From JTS-RE37 sp041744575 (GTDB taxonomy: Bacteria > Bacteroidota > Bacteroidia > Flavobacteriales > Flavobacteriaceae), in assembly GCA_041744575.1 (NCBI GenBank), contig JBGTKP010000032.1, forward strand, positions 1-64,000: DNA of 64,000 bases. Reading direction: 5' to 3'. A model generated the notes under the pieces. That model had not been told where the DNA came from. It saw only the letters and a list, made by a program, of their open reading frames with translations, and searched no databases. Below, one piece after another: positions 26,587 through 33,766 of this stretch. How positions within the stretch are numbered: the stretch's first letter is position 1; each line of letters begins with the position of its first letter. The position numbers and the translations under genes are program-made.

Positions 26587-26850
26587 ATGCGAATACCATG
26601 GAGATTACTTATTGTGTTGACAGTCCTGGCCTCAGCCGGGTCGATAATCTATGGATTCAGCATTCAGGAAAGCCGTGTCCGGGAGGCGAATAAATATATT
26701 GGTTTTGGCACCATCGGCCTGTTTCTGGTGGCCATGCCCATGTTTCTGATAAGGGAAAGCAGGGGCAAAAAAGTTAAGGATTATATGTTAACAGAGGAAA
26801 ATATTAGAAAAATGCAAGAGAAAAGGAAAGAAAATCCAGAAAATCGATAA
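26587..26850 (+). CDS. Small hypothetical membrane protein
   Basis: An 87-residue protein with two membrane helices (about 5-25 and 38-56) and a charged C-terminal tail rich in Glu and Lys. It starts one base after the ClC stop codon and so is likely co-translated with it. Similar short two-helix proteins are common in flavobacteria; the function is not known. Confidence 0.75.
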   Translation: MRIPWRLLIVLTVLASAGSIIYGFSIQESRVREANKYIGFGTIGLFLVAMPMFLIRESRGKKVKDYMLTEENIRKMQEKRKENPENR

Positions 26851-26942
26851 TTCTGTTCAATTTTCAGGATCTCTGCATAAAGGTCTGCTTAAAATATCCT
26901 ACTTTAGTATTGTAATTTTTTATCATATTAATTCTCATTTTA

Positions 26943-27137
26943 ATGACTGGAACTGTAAAATTTTTCAATGAATCCAAGGGATACGGATTTATTACCAACG
27001 ACGCCACCGGAAAGGACATTTTTGTTCATGCCACTGCTTTAAACGGCTTGGAATTGAACGAAGGAGACAAAGTAGAATACCAGGAAGAGGAAGGAAGAAA
27101 GGGATTGGTTGCTGCACAAGTAAAAGTAATTGGATAG
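26943..27137 (+). CDS. Cold-shock domain protein (CspA family)
   Basis: A 64-residue protein that is essentially one cold-shock domain with RNP1 (KGYGFITND, about 12-20) and RNP2 (DIFVHATAL, about 25-33). It binds single-stranded RNA or DNA and melts mRNA structure. The gene has a 90-base AT-rich leader and its own terminator, so it is transcribed alone. Confidence 0.96.
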   Translation: MTGTVKFFNESKGYGFITNDATGKDIFVHATALNGLELNEGDKVEYQEEEGRKGLVAAQVKVIG

Positions 27138-27164
27138 CAAAATATTGTATTCTAAAATGTTATT

Positions 27165-27188
27165 AATCCCGCCATTGGCGGGATTTTT
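27165..27188 (+). terminator. Terminator of cold-shock gene
   Basis: AATCCCGCC (27165-27173) pairs perfectly with GGCGGGATT (27177-27185) around a 3-nt loop, ending in five T. It begins 27 bases after the stop codon. Confidence 0.9.
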
Positions 27189-27289
27189 AATTCCCTGTGG
27201 TGACTTGTCTGAATCCCAACTCCCTCTCACCTAAAGAAACCACTCTATAAATAGCCTAAAGAACCGCAGGTCATTTAGCTGTAACAGAC

Positions 27290-27739
27290 TTAGTTCAGAT
27301 TGCGTTTTTGAATAAAAAAGCGCTTTAACAATGCCGATGCTTCATTCTCCATCACGCCCCCTACCACAATGGTTTTGGGATGGAGACTGGTTCCCATCAC
27401 AGTAAAACCCCGTTGCGAATCATGGGCCCCGTAAACAATCCTGGGGATCTGGCTCCAGAAAAGCGCCCCGGCACACATCTGGCAGGGTTCCAGGGTCACG
27501 TACAGGGTGCAATCATACAAATATTTGCCTCCCAGAAAATTGGATGCGGCCGTTATCGCCTGCATTTCGGCATGGGCAGTTACATCCTTCAGCCGCTCTG
27601 TAAAATTGTGTGCTTTGGCTATGATCCGGTCTTTGACCACGATAACCGCCCCAATCGGAACCTCTCCCTTTTCAAACGCTGCCTCCGCCTGCTGAAGCGC
27701 TTTTTTCATAAAATAGCCATCATCCAAATTGAGGTCCAT
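27290..27739 (-). CDS. tadA: tRNA-specific adenosine deaminase
   Basis: A 149-residue zinc deaminase. The motifs HAEMQAI (His ligand and catalytic Glu, about 57-63) and PCQMCAGA (two Cys ligands, about 87-94) are those of TadA, which converts the wobble adenosine of tRNA-Arg(ACG) to inosine. Length and motif spacing fit TadA better than cytidine or guanine deaminases, but guanine deaminase activity cannot be excluded by sequence alone. It is divergent from dxs, with 74 bases between the starts. Confidence 0.9.
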   Translation of the reverse strand: MDLNLDDGYFMKKALQQAEAAFEKGEVPIGAVIVVKDRIIAKAHNFTERLKDVTAHAEMQAITAASNFLGGKYLYDCTLYVTLEPCQMCAGALFWSQIPRIVYGAHDSQRGFTVMGTSLHPKTIVVGGVMENEASALLKRFFIQKRNLN

Positions 27740-27796
27740 ATCCCCAAAAGTACAATTTTCGCATAAAATCCGCGGAGTTCAGAAAATGAATTGGCT

Positions 27797-27804
27797 TACC
27801 TTTG
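27797..27804 (+). promoter_or_regulatory. -7 promoter element of dxs
   Basis: TACCTTTG matches TAnnTTTG. The dxs ATG follows nine bases later, so the transcript would be nearly leaderless. No clear -33 element is seen. Confidence 0.5.
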
Positions 27805-27813
27805 CCCTCAGTC

Positions 27814-29583
27814 ATGAAACACCTTGAAAACATTCGATCTCCTAAAGATTTGCGGTTGTTGGAGCAAGGAGAGCTACAAGATCTTGCGAGGGAATTAAGG
27901 GACTTTATCATTGATATTGTAGCGGTCAAGGAGGGTCATCTTGGAGCCAGTCTGGGCGTCGTGGAACTAACTATAGCCTTGCACTATGTCTTTGATACGC
28001 CTGATGATAAGATCATATGGGATGTAGGTCACCAGGCCTATGGACATAAAATCCTCACGGGTCGCAGGGAACTATTTGAAACAAATCGCCAGTTGAACGG
28101 TCTGAGCGGTTTCCCCAGTAGAAGTGAAAGTGAATTTGATGTGTTCGGTACAGGCCATAGCTCCACCTCTATCTCCGCCATGCTGGGCATGGCTATCACC
28201 GCAAAATTAAACGGAGATCTCAAAAGGCAGCACATCGCAGTTATAGGAGATGCCTCCATAGCCAGTGGTATGGCCTTTGAAGGTCTGAACCATGCAGGTG
28301 TAAGTGATACCAATTTGCTGGTCATTCTCAATGATAATGCTATTGGGATTGATCCAAGTGTTGGCGCCCTGAAAAAATACCTGACAAATGTTAAAAAGGG
28401 AACGGCAAAAGATGAGAACATTTTTGAATGCCTCAATTTCAGGTATACCGGGCCGGTGGATGGTCACGACCTGGAGGAGCTGATCGCAACACTCATCCGC
28501 CTAAAATCGGTGGACGGGCCCAAAGTGTTGCATGTTATTACCACCAAAGGAAAGGGACTGAAGAAAGCCGAGGAAAACCAGGTACTCTATCACGCACCCG
28601 GAAAGTTTGAGAGGGAAACCGGGGATCTTATCTCCAGTGGCCCTGGGAGTGCCTTCCCGAAATATCAGGACGTCTTCGGACATACCCTGGTGGAACTGGC
28701 CAAGGTCAACCCGCGAATCATTGGCATTACGCCGGCTATGCCAACGGGAAGTTCTCTAAAATATATGATGGACGCTTTTCCCGAAAGGGCATTTGATGTG
28801 GGGATCGCAGAGCAGCATGCTGTCACCATGGCAGCAGGGATGGCCGCTGACGGGTGGATCCCTTTTTGTAATATTTACTCCACCTTCCTTCAAAGAGCCT
28901 ATGATCAGGTCATCCATGATGTGGCTCTGCAAAACCTGCCGGTAATATTCTGCCTGGACAGGGCCGGTTTGGTGGGCCAGGATGGTGCCACCCATCACGG
29001 CAATTTTGACCTGGCCTATTTAAGATGTATCCCGAATCTTATTATTTTTGCGCCCATGAATGAAATTGAACTGAGAAATATCATGTATTCCGCTCAGTTG
29101 GGATTAAATCATCCGATCGCTATCAGATACCCCAGGGGCAACGGGGTAACTTTGGACTGGCAGCAGCCTTTTGAAGTGCTGATACCCGGTACCGGTGAGA
29201 TGCTACAGACAGGCAGCAGAATTGCTGTTCTCAGCATCGGTCATATAGGGAATATGGTAAGTAAATTACTCCCCGAAACAACTGCCCCGGAAAGGATAGG
29301 ACATTACAATATGCGGTTTGTCAAGCCGCTGGACACCAAAATGTTAACGACTGTTTTTAAATCATACCAGTACATCATTACCGTAGAGGATGGTTGTGTC
29401 TCGGGAGGTTTCGGAAACGCAGTGCTCGAATTTGCCAATAGTAACGGTTTCCATAACCAGATACGCATCTTTGGAATTCCTGATGAATTTATACCGCACG
29501 GCTCGGTTGCTGAGCTGCAGGAACTGGCCGGGATCGATCCCACCGCCCTGAAGATGTACATAAATCAATTGGCCAATGAATAA
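27814..29583 (+). CDS. dxs: 1-deoxy-D-xylulose-5-phosphate synthase
   Basis: From ATG 27814 the enzyme has 589 residues. It joins pyruvate and glyceraldehyde 3-phosphate, using thiamine diphosphate, in the first step of the MEP isoprenoid pathway. The thiamine-binding motif GDASIASGMAFEGLNHAG...NDN is at about 144-175. The transketolase central domain includes DVGIAEQHAVTMAAGMA (about 324-340), and the C-terminal domain follows. Together with the prenyl synthase and crtY it supplies carotenoids and quinones. Its 3' end overlaps the next gene by 8 bases. Confidence 0.96.
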   Translation: MKHLENIRSPKDLRLLEQGELQDLARELRDFIIDIVAVKEGHLGASLGVVELTIALHYVFDTPDDKIIWDVGHQAYGHKILTGRRELFETNRQLNGLSGFPSRSESEFDVFGTGHSSTSISAMLGMAITAKLNGDLKRQHIAVIGDASIASGMAFEGLNHAGVSDTNLLVILNDNAIGIDPSVGALKKYLTNVKKGTAKDENIFECLNFRYTGPVDGHDLEELIATLIRLKSVDGPKVLHVITTKGKGLKKAEENQVLYHAPGKFERETGDLISSGPGSAFPKYQDVFGHTLVELAKVNPRIIGITPAMPTGSSLKYMMDAFPERAFDVGIAEQHAVTMAAGMAADGWIPFCNIYSTFLQRAYDQVIHDVALQNLPVIFCLDRAGLVGQDGATHHGNFDLAYLRCIPNLIIFAPMNEIELRNIMYSAQLGLNHPIAIRYPRGNGVTLDWQQPFEVLIPGTGEMLQTGSRIAVLSIGHIGNMVSKLLPETTAPERIGHYNMRFVKPLDTKMLTTVFKSYQYIITVEDGCVSGGFGNAVLEFANSNGFHNQIRIFGIPDEFIPHGSVAELQELAGIDPTALKMYINQLANE

Positions 29584-30679
29584 AATAACGAAAGGATTTT
29601 CTTTCGGTATCTTATTTCTTTGCCTTGGAAATATAAGTGCCCAGGATACGCTTCAGCCGTCATTGACCAATGACAGTACTATTGTCGATACGATAGTCAT
29701 AAGGGCCGAAATGGATAAGGTAAAGAGTATCCCGCGATCCGCTTATCTCACGAATCCGGTAATTTCCTTCAAAAGGACGAAGCCGCTTTCCAAACCCTTT
29801 TCGCGCTTTAAGGTTCCTTCTTTTTGGGAACGGGAAAATCTTATCGGACTGAGTCTCAGTGAAATTGCATTTGTGAACTGGAACGCCGGAGGTGATAATT
29901 CTATTACCGCACTTGGCAAAGTGAGACTGGTCAGGAACTACAAATTTCGCTATGTGCAATGGAAGAACGACCTGGAACTTAATTTTGGGTGGAATGCCCA
30001 GGAAGGCCGGCAATGGCGAAAAACGGATGACGCCATCAGGCTCAATTCAACCTACGGATACCGCCGAGATACCCTAACCAACTGGTATTACTCCGGCAAG
30101 GCGAGTTTTAACACACAGTTTGCCGATGGTTTCAAGTATCCTGACAGGTCTTCTCCCATTTCAAGATTCATGTCACCAGGGTATCTTTTTCTTGGAGCAG
30201 GTACCTCCTATATTTCAGAAGGTGGAAAATTCAATCTTTATCTCTCACCCCTTACCCATAAATCGACCTTTGTATTGGATCAGACCCTCGCAGATAAGGG
30301 TGCATTTGGGGTGGAAAAGGCGGTGGTGGATGGGGACGGGAATACCCTTGTGCCGGGTGAACATACCTTTATAGAGCTTGGCCTGCTGATAACAAATAAC
30401 TGGGAAGTGGGAATTACTGAAAATGTTGGGTTAATTCATCGGATCAGCCTTTATTCGGACTATTTGAGGGTTTTTGGAAACATTGATTTGGACTGGGAAA
30501 TGAACTTTAACTTAACGGTCAATGAATTCATCAACGCTCCGATTGGCACCCATCTCATTTATGATGATGATATTCTTTTTGATGAACTTCTTGCCGGCGA
30601 TGGCACGCTCATCACTCCGGGCAAACCCAAAATTCAGTTCCGCCAGCTTCTGGGAATTGGAGTGATTTATAATTTTTAA
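29576..30679 (+). CDS. DUF3078 outer-membrane-type protein
   Basis: A 367-residue protein with a signal peptide ending near residue 22 (NISAQ). The remainder is beta-rich with aromatic alternation (for example WNAGGDNSITALGKVRLVRNYKF) and ends in a strand finishing with F, consistent with an outer-membrane beta-barrel. The pattern fits DUF3078, a Bacteroidota-specific family of unknown role. It overlaps dxs by 8 bases, and its end overlaps the convergent dGTPase gene by 4 bases. Confidence 0.8.
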   Translation: MNKITKGFSFGILFLCLGNISAQDTLQPSLTNDSTIVDTIVIRAEMDKVKSIPRSAYLTNPVISFKRTKPLSKPFSRFKVPSFWERENLIGLSLSEIAFVNWNAGGDNSITALGKVRLVRNYKFRYVQWKNDLELNFGWNAQEGRQWRKTDDAIRLNSTYGYRRDTLTNWYYSGKASFNTQFADGFKYPDRSSPISRFMSPGYLFLGAGTSYISEGGKFNLYLSPLTHKSTFVLDQTLADKGAFGVEKAVVDGDGNTLVPGEHTFIELGLLITNNWEVGITENVGLIHRISLYSDYLRVFGNIDLDWEMNFNLTVNEFINAPIGTHLIYDDDILFDELLAGDGTLITPGKPKIQFRQLLGIGVIYNF

Positions 30680-32019
30680 AGATTCCGGCCCGTGATTTTA
30701 TTGTGAATATGAACCGCCGCGCTATCCGAAAGGCTTGCAACAAAACAGGAGGCCTGGAGCAAAAGTCCGTATAGTGATAAATCCTTTAGCCCATATCCTT
30801 CCGGCAGGGTTCGCAGGATAAGCTGGTCATAGCTGGTCGGCTTCCCCTTCATTCGCCGGACCATAGCTCCCGTATATACTTCCATAATATCAGACAGGAT
30901 TCTGTAACCTGCAATTTCTTTTTCCACAACTTCCGGGGAAAAATACATCCGGTCGATGCTGAGCTGTATAATGTCCTCTATCTGTGCCTTAAATGCGCTT
31001 TTTTCAAGGAGCGGTACATGAAAAGTACCACTAAGGATATCTTCCTCGAAAGTAACGAAGAGGGCTGTGACATCGCCGATCAGGGTATTAATAGCAAGGG
31101 CACGAAGGTAGCCCAACCGGTCCGCCCTTTGCATTATTGAATGGTACTTATCCGTATTAATGGTGTCCTTTACAAGCCTGATCAGATATTCCAGGGCATA
31201 GTCTTCCGGGATCAGTCCCAGATTAATACCATCTTCAAAATCGATAATGGTATAACAAATGTCATCCGCTGCTTCTACCAGAAATGCGAGCGGATGTCTG
31301 GCGTAGGAAGTGGCTGATTTACCTGAGGTCCGTAACATCCCCAATTCATCACAGATCTCCGTAAAAAAATCCTTCTGGGACTGAAACACTCCGAATTTCT
31401 TATCGGCCACATTATTCGTTGGTTTTTTTGGCAAGGATTCCTTTGGATACTTCATAAAAGCTCCCAATGTGGCATAGCTTAACCGAAGGCCGCCATCAAC
31501 TCCGGCGCGCGAGGAAGTCATGAGCCGGAATCCGTTGGCATTACCCTCAAAATCCACAAGATCCTGTAATTCCTTTTCCGATAAAAGGGATGCATATTGT
31601 CTGCCGGGGCCGCTATCGAAAAAGGATCCAATAGCCTTTTCACCGCTATGTCCGAATGGCGGGTTCCCAATATCATGCGCCAGGGAAGCAGCGGCGACAA
31701 TTGCCCCGAAGTCATTAAAGCGGTAGCCGTGTACCTCTTTCAGATAGGGATGCTTTCTGAGTAATTCCTGCCCGGCCAACCGGCCCAGGCTGCGGCCCAC
31801 TACAGAGACTTCAAGGCTGTGCGTGAGTCTGGTATGAACAAAGTCGGTACCTGACATAGGAATCACCTGGGTCTTATCCTGCAGACTTCTGAAAGCCGCA
31901 GAAAAAATGACCCGGTCATAATCCACTTCAAACCCGAGCCGGGTCTCATCCTGTTCCTTTCTGACACGTTTGTTCGTATCTCCGAATCGTTTCAGAGACA
32001 ACAATTTTTCCCATTCCAT
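30676..32019 (-). CDS. dgt: Deoxyguanosinetriphosphate triphosphohydrolase (dGTPase)
   Basis: From ATG 32019 the protein has 447 residues; the open frame reaches 32079 but the extra 20 residues are unlikely. The HD-domain metal motif is visible as H...AHDIGNPPFGHSGE (about 107-120), with LTHSLEV upstream giving the first His and a late Asp. The enzyme removes triphosphate from dNTPs, controlling nucleotide pools. The family also includes anti-phage dNTP-depleting members, but the context here is housekeeping. Confidence 0.93.
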   Translation of the reverse strand: MEWEKLLSLKRFGDTNKRVRKEQDETRLGFEVDYDRVIFSAAFRSLQDKTQVIPMSGTDFVHTRLTHSLEVSVVGRSLGRLAGQELLRKHPYLKEVHGYRFNDFGAIVAAASLAHDIGNPPFGHSGEKAIGSFFDSGPGRQYASLLSEKELQDLVDFEGNANGFRLMTSSRAGVDGGLRLSYATLGAFMKYPKESLPKKPTNNVADKKFGVFQSQKDFFTEICDELGMLRTSGKSATSYARHPLAFLVEAADDICYTIIDFEDGINLGLIPEDYALEYLIRLVKDTINTDKYHSIMQRADRLGYLRALAINTLIGDVTALFVTFEEDILSGTFHVPLLEKSAFKAQIEDIIQLSIDRMYFSPEVVEKEIAGYRILSDIMEVYTGAMVRRMKGKPTSYDQLILRTLPEGYGLKDLSLYGLLLQASCFVASLSDSAAVHIHNKITGRNL

Positions 32020-32103
32020 CGCACAAAACTTATCGGTACAAGATAAAATATTTTTAAAATAGACGAGCGTTTCATCCAAGGGGCCTTAACATTAAATTCA
32101 TCT

Positions 32104-32124
32104 GCTAACCTTAAGCTAACCTTA
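32104..32124 (+). promoter_or_regulatory. Pho-box-like direct repeat upstream of lipoprotein/TonB-receptor operon
   Basis: GCTAACCTTA occurs twice (32104-32113 and 32115-32124) with an 11-base period. This is the arrangement of PhoB/PhoP/SphR binding sites: about 7-bp direct repeats with about 4-bp spacers. It is centred about 110 bases before the lipoprotein start. The shared pattern TAAC-nnTnAGn-TAAC also occurs before the PiT transporter gene (38605-38619). Confidence 0.55.
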
Positions 32125-32223
32125 TAACAATAAAGGTTTAATATGGCTCTAACATGACTTTTACTTTGGCCCCATTTATTTGCAGTGAATTAAAACCAGG
32201 GTGATGCCCCTGACGGAGACACG

Positions 32224-33690
32224 ATGAAAACTATAAAACCAATGATTATGAAAAAATTGCTATTATCCATTCTGGCTTTGGCTGCCATAACCCTTACTTC
32301 CTGTAGTAACGACGATAACAGCCCCCCGGATCCCGACGCAACCCTCACATGTAATGATGGAATTCAAAACCAGGGTGAGACCGGCGTGGATTGCGGCGGA
32401 CCTAACTGTCAGGCATGTCCGACCGCACCAACCTGTACGGACGGAATTATGAACGGAGACGAGACAGGAGTGGATTGTGGAGGATCATGTGATGACTGTG
32501 ATACCACCGGAGGAACTGTCAGTGTCACTGAGAATATCACCTCTGATACCACCTGGTCTGCAGATTCCATATATCAGCTGGAAGGACGGATCACTGTGAC
32601 CAATGGAGCAACACTGACCATTGAGCCGGGTACGATCATCAAGGCATTTGCCGGAACAGGTGCTAACGCGTCTGTATTGATAATTGCCAGGGACGCCGAT
32701 ATAGAAGCTGCAGGTACGGCAATAGCGCCCATCATCTTTACATCGGTAGCCGACAATATAGAAATTGGCCAGACTGCCGGAACCAATCTTACCCAGGACG
32801 ACAGAGGACTATGGGGCGGGTTGATACTACTTGGAAATGCACCTGTTTCACTTGACGGTGACGCCACGGAGGCACAGATTGAAGGTATTCCTGCCAGCGA
32901 TACCAATGGCCTCTATGGAGGAACAGATCCGGCAGATGACTCCGGGACAGTACAGTATGTTTCCATCCGTCATGGCGGTGCCCTCATTGGGGAAGGAAAC
33001 GAAATCAACGGCCTGACCCTGGGTGGTGTTGGTTCCGGTACCACCATTGACAATGTGGAAATCGTCGGTAATGTAGATGATGGTATCGAGTTCTTTGGCG
33101 GAACAGTCAATGCCTCCAATATTTTCGTTTGGGCACAGGGAGATGATGGGATCGACATAGATCAGGCCTATTCAGGAACGATTGATAACGCGGTCGTGGT
33201 TCAGGGAAGTATTTCCGATCACGCCCTGGAAATAGATGGTCCGGAAGGTTCGCTTGAGGGAGCATTTACTCTGACCAATCTGACTATGTTCGGCCAGAGC
33301 GCAAATATCGCGGAAGGTGAAATCGCTGATTTCAGATCCAATGCCATGGGTACTGTGAGCAATGCCCTTGCACTCGGCTTTACCGGTATTGGTATGAATG
33401 ACGACGGGGAAGATTTGGTGTTTTCTGATGTAGAACTCGATAACGATGGGGTTGCCGATAATTATACCAACGGACTCTTAACATTGACCGCATGGGAAAT
33501 TGTACTTCCTGAAGGTGTTGCCACATCGGCGGAAATCTTTGACGATCAATCTGTTGTTGGTTCCACCTTTGAGGCGGATGCCGCAACTTTCTCATCAGCT
33601 GTTGCAGATATTACCGTGGCTACAGTGGGTGCCGATGTTACCGCCTTTGCCTGGACCTACTCAAATATCAAAGCTGGGCTGGGTTTCTGA
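32224..33690 (+). CDS. Surface lipoprotein with Cys-rich repeats and beta-helix domain
   Basis: A 488-residue lipoprotein (lipobox LTSC near residue 27; the start may instead be ATG 32248). After the anchor come two tandem Cys-rich units of the type CxDGIxNxGETGVDCGG (about 43-95), probably disulfide- or calcium-stabilised. The long remaining part is acidic, rich in Gly, Asp, Thr and Ile, and looks like a parallel beta-helix with periodic turns. It precedes a TonB-dependent receptor gene, separated by a hairpin, like a SusD-type partner but not of SusD sequence. A Pho-box-like repeat upstream suggests phosphate control. Substrate unknown. Confidence 0.8.
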   Translation: MKTIKPMIMKKLLLSILALAAITLTSCSNDDNSPPDPDATLTCNDGIQNQGETGVDCGGPNCQACPTAPTCTDGIMNGDETGVDCGGSCDDCDTTGGTVSVTENITSDTTWSADSIYQLEGRITVTNGATLTIEPGTIIKAFAGTGANASVLIIARDADIEAAGTAIAPIIFTSVADNIEIGQTAGTNLTQDDRGLWGGLILLGNAPVSLDGDATEAQIEGIPASDTNGLYGGTDPADDSGTVQYVSIRHGGALIGEGNEINGLTLGGVGSGTTIDNVEIVGNVDDGIEFFGGTVNASNIFVWAQGDDGIDIDQAYSGTIDNAVVVQGSISDHALEIDGPEGSLEGAFTLTNLTMFGQSANIAEGEIADFRSNAMGTVSNALALGFTGIGMNDDGEDLVFSDVELDNDGVADNYTNGLLTLTAWEIVLPEGVATSAEIFDDQSVVGSTFEADAATFSSAVADITVATVGADVTAFAWTYSNIKAGLGF

Positions 33691-33715
33691 TTGGTAAGAA
33701 TACTAAAAATGATAA

Positions 33716-33750
33716 CAATTGCTCGTCATTGCGTTAATGGCGGGCAATTG
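33716..33750 (+). terminator. Hairpin between lipoprotein and TonB-receptor genes (attenuator or processing site)
   Basis: CAATTGC (33716-33722) pairs with GCAATTG (33744-33750), with further pairing of CG and CATT inside, giving a long stem around a 5-nt loop; ATTTTA follows. It ends 16 bases before the receptor start. Such hairpins can let less receptor than lipoprotein mRNA be made. Confidence 0.6.
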
Positions 33751-33766
33751 ATTTTATGTCACACTA

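Noticed and set aside
30676..32019. dGTPase as an anti-phage gene
   Set aside because: The neighbours are housekeeping genes and the length and motifs are those of the ordinary enzyme; no defence context.
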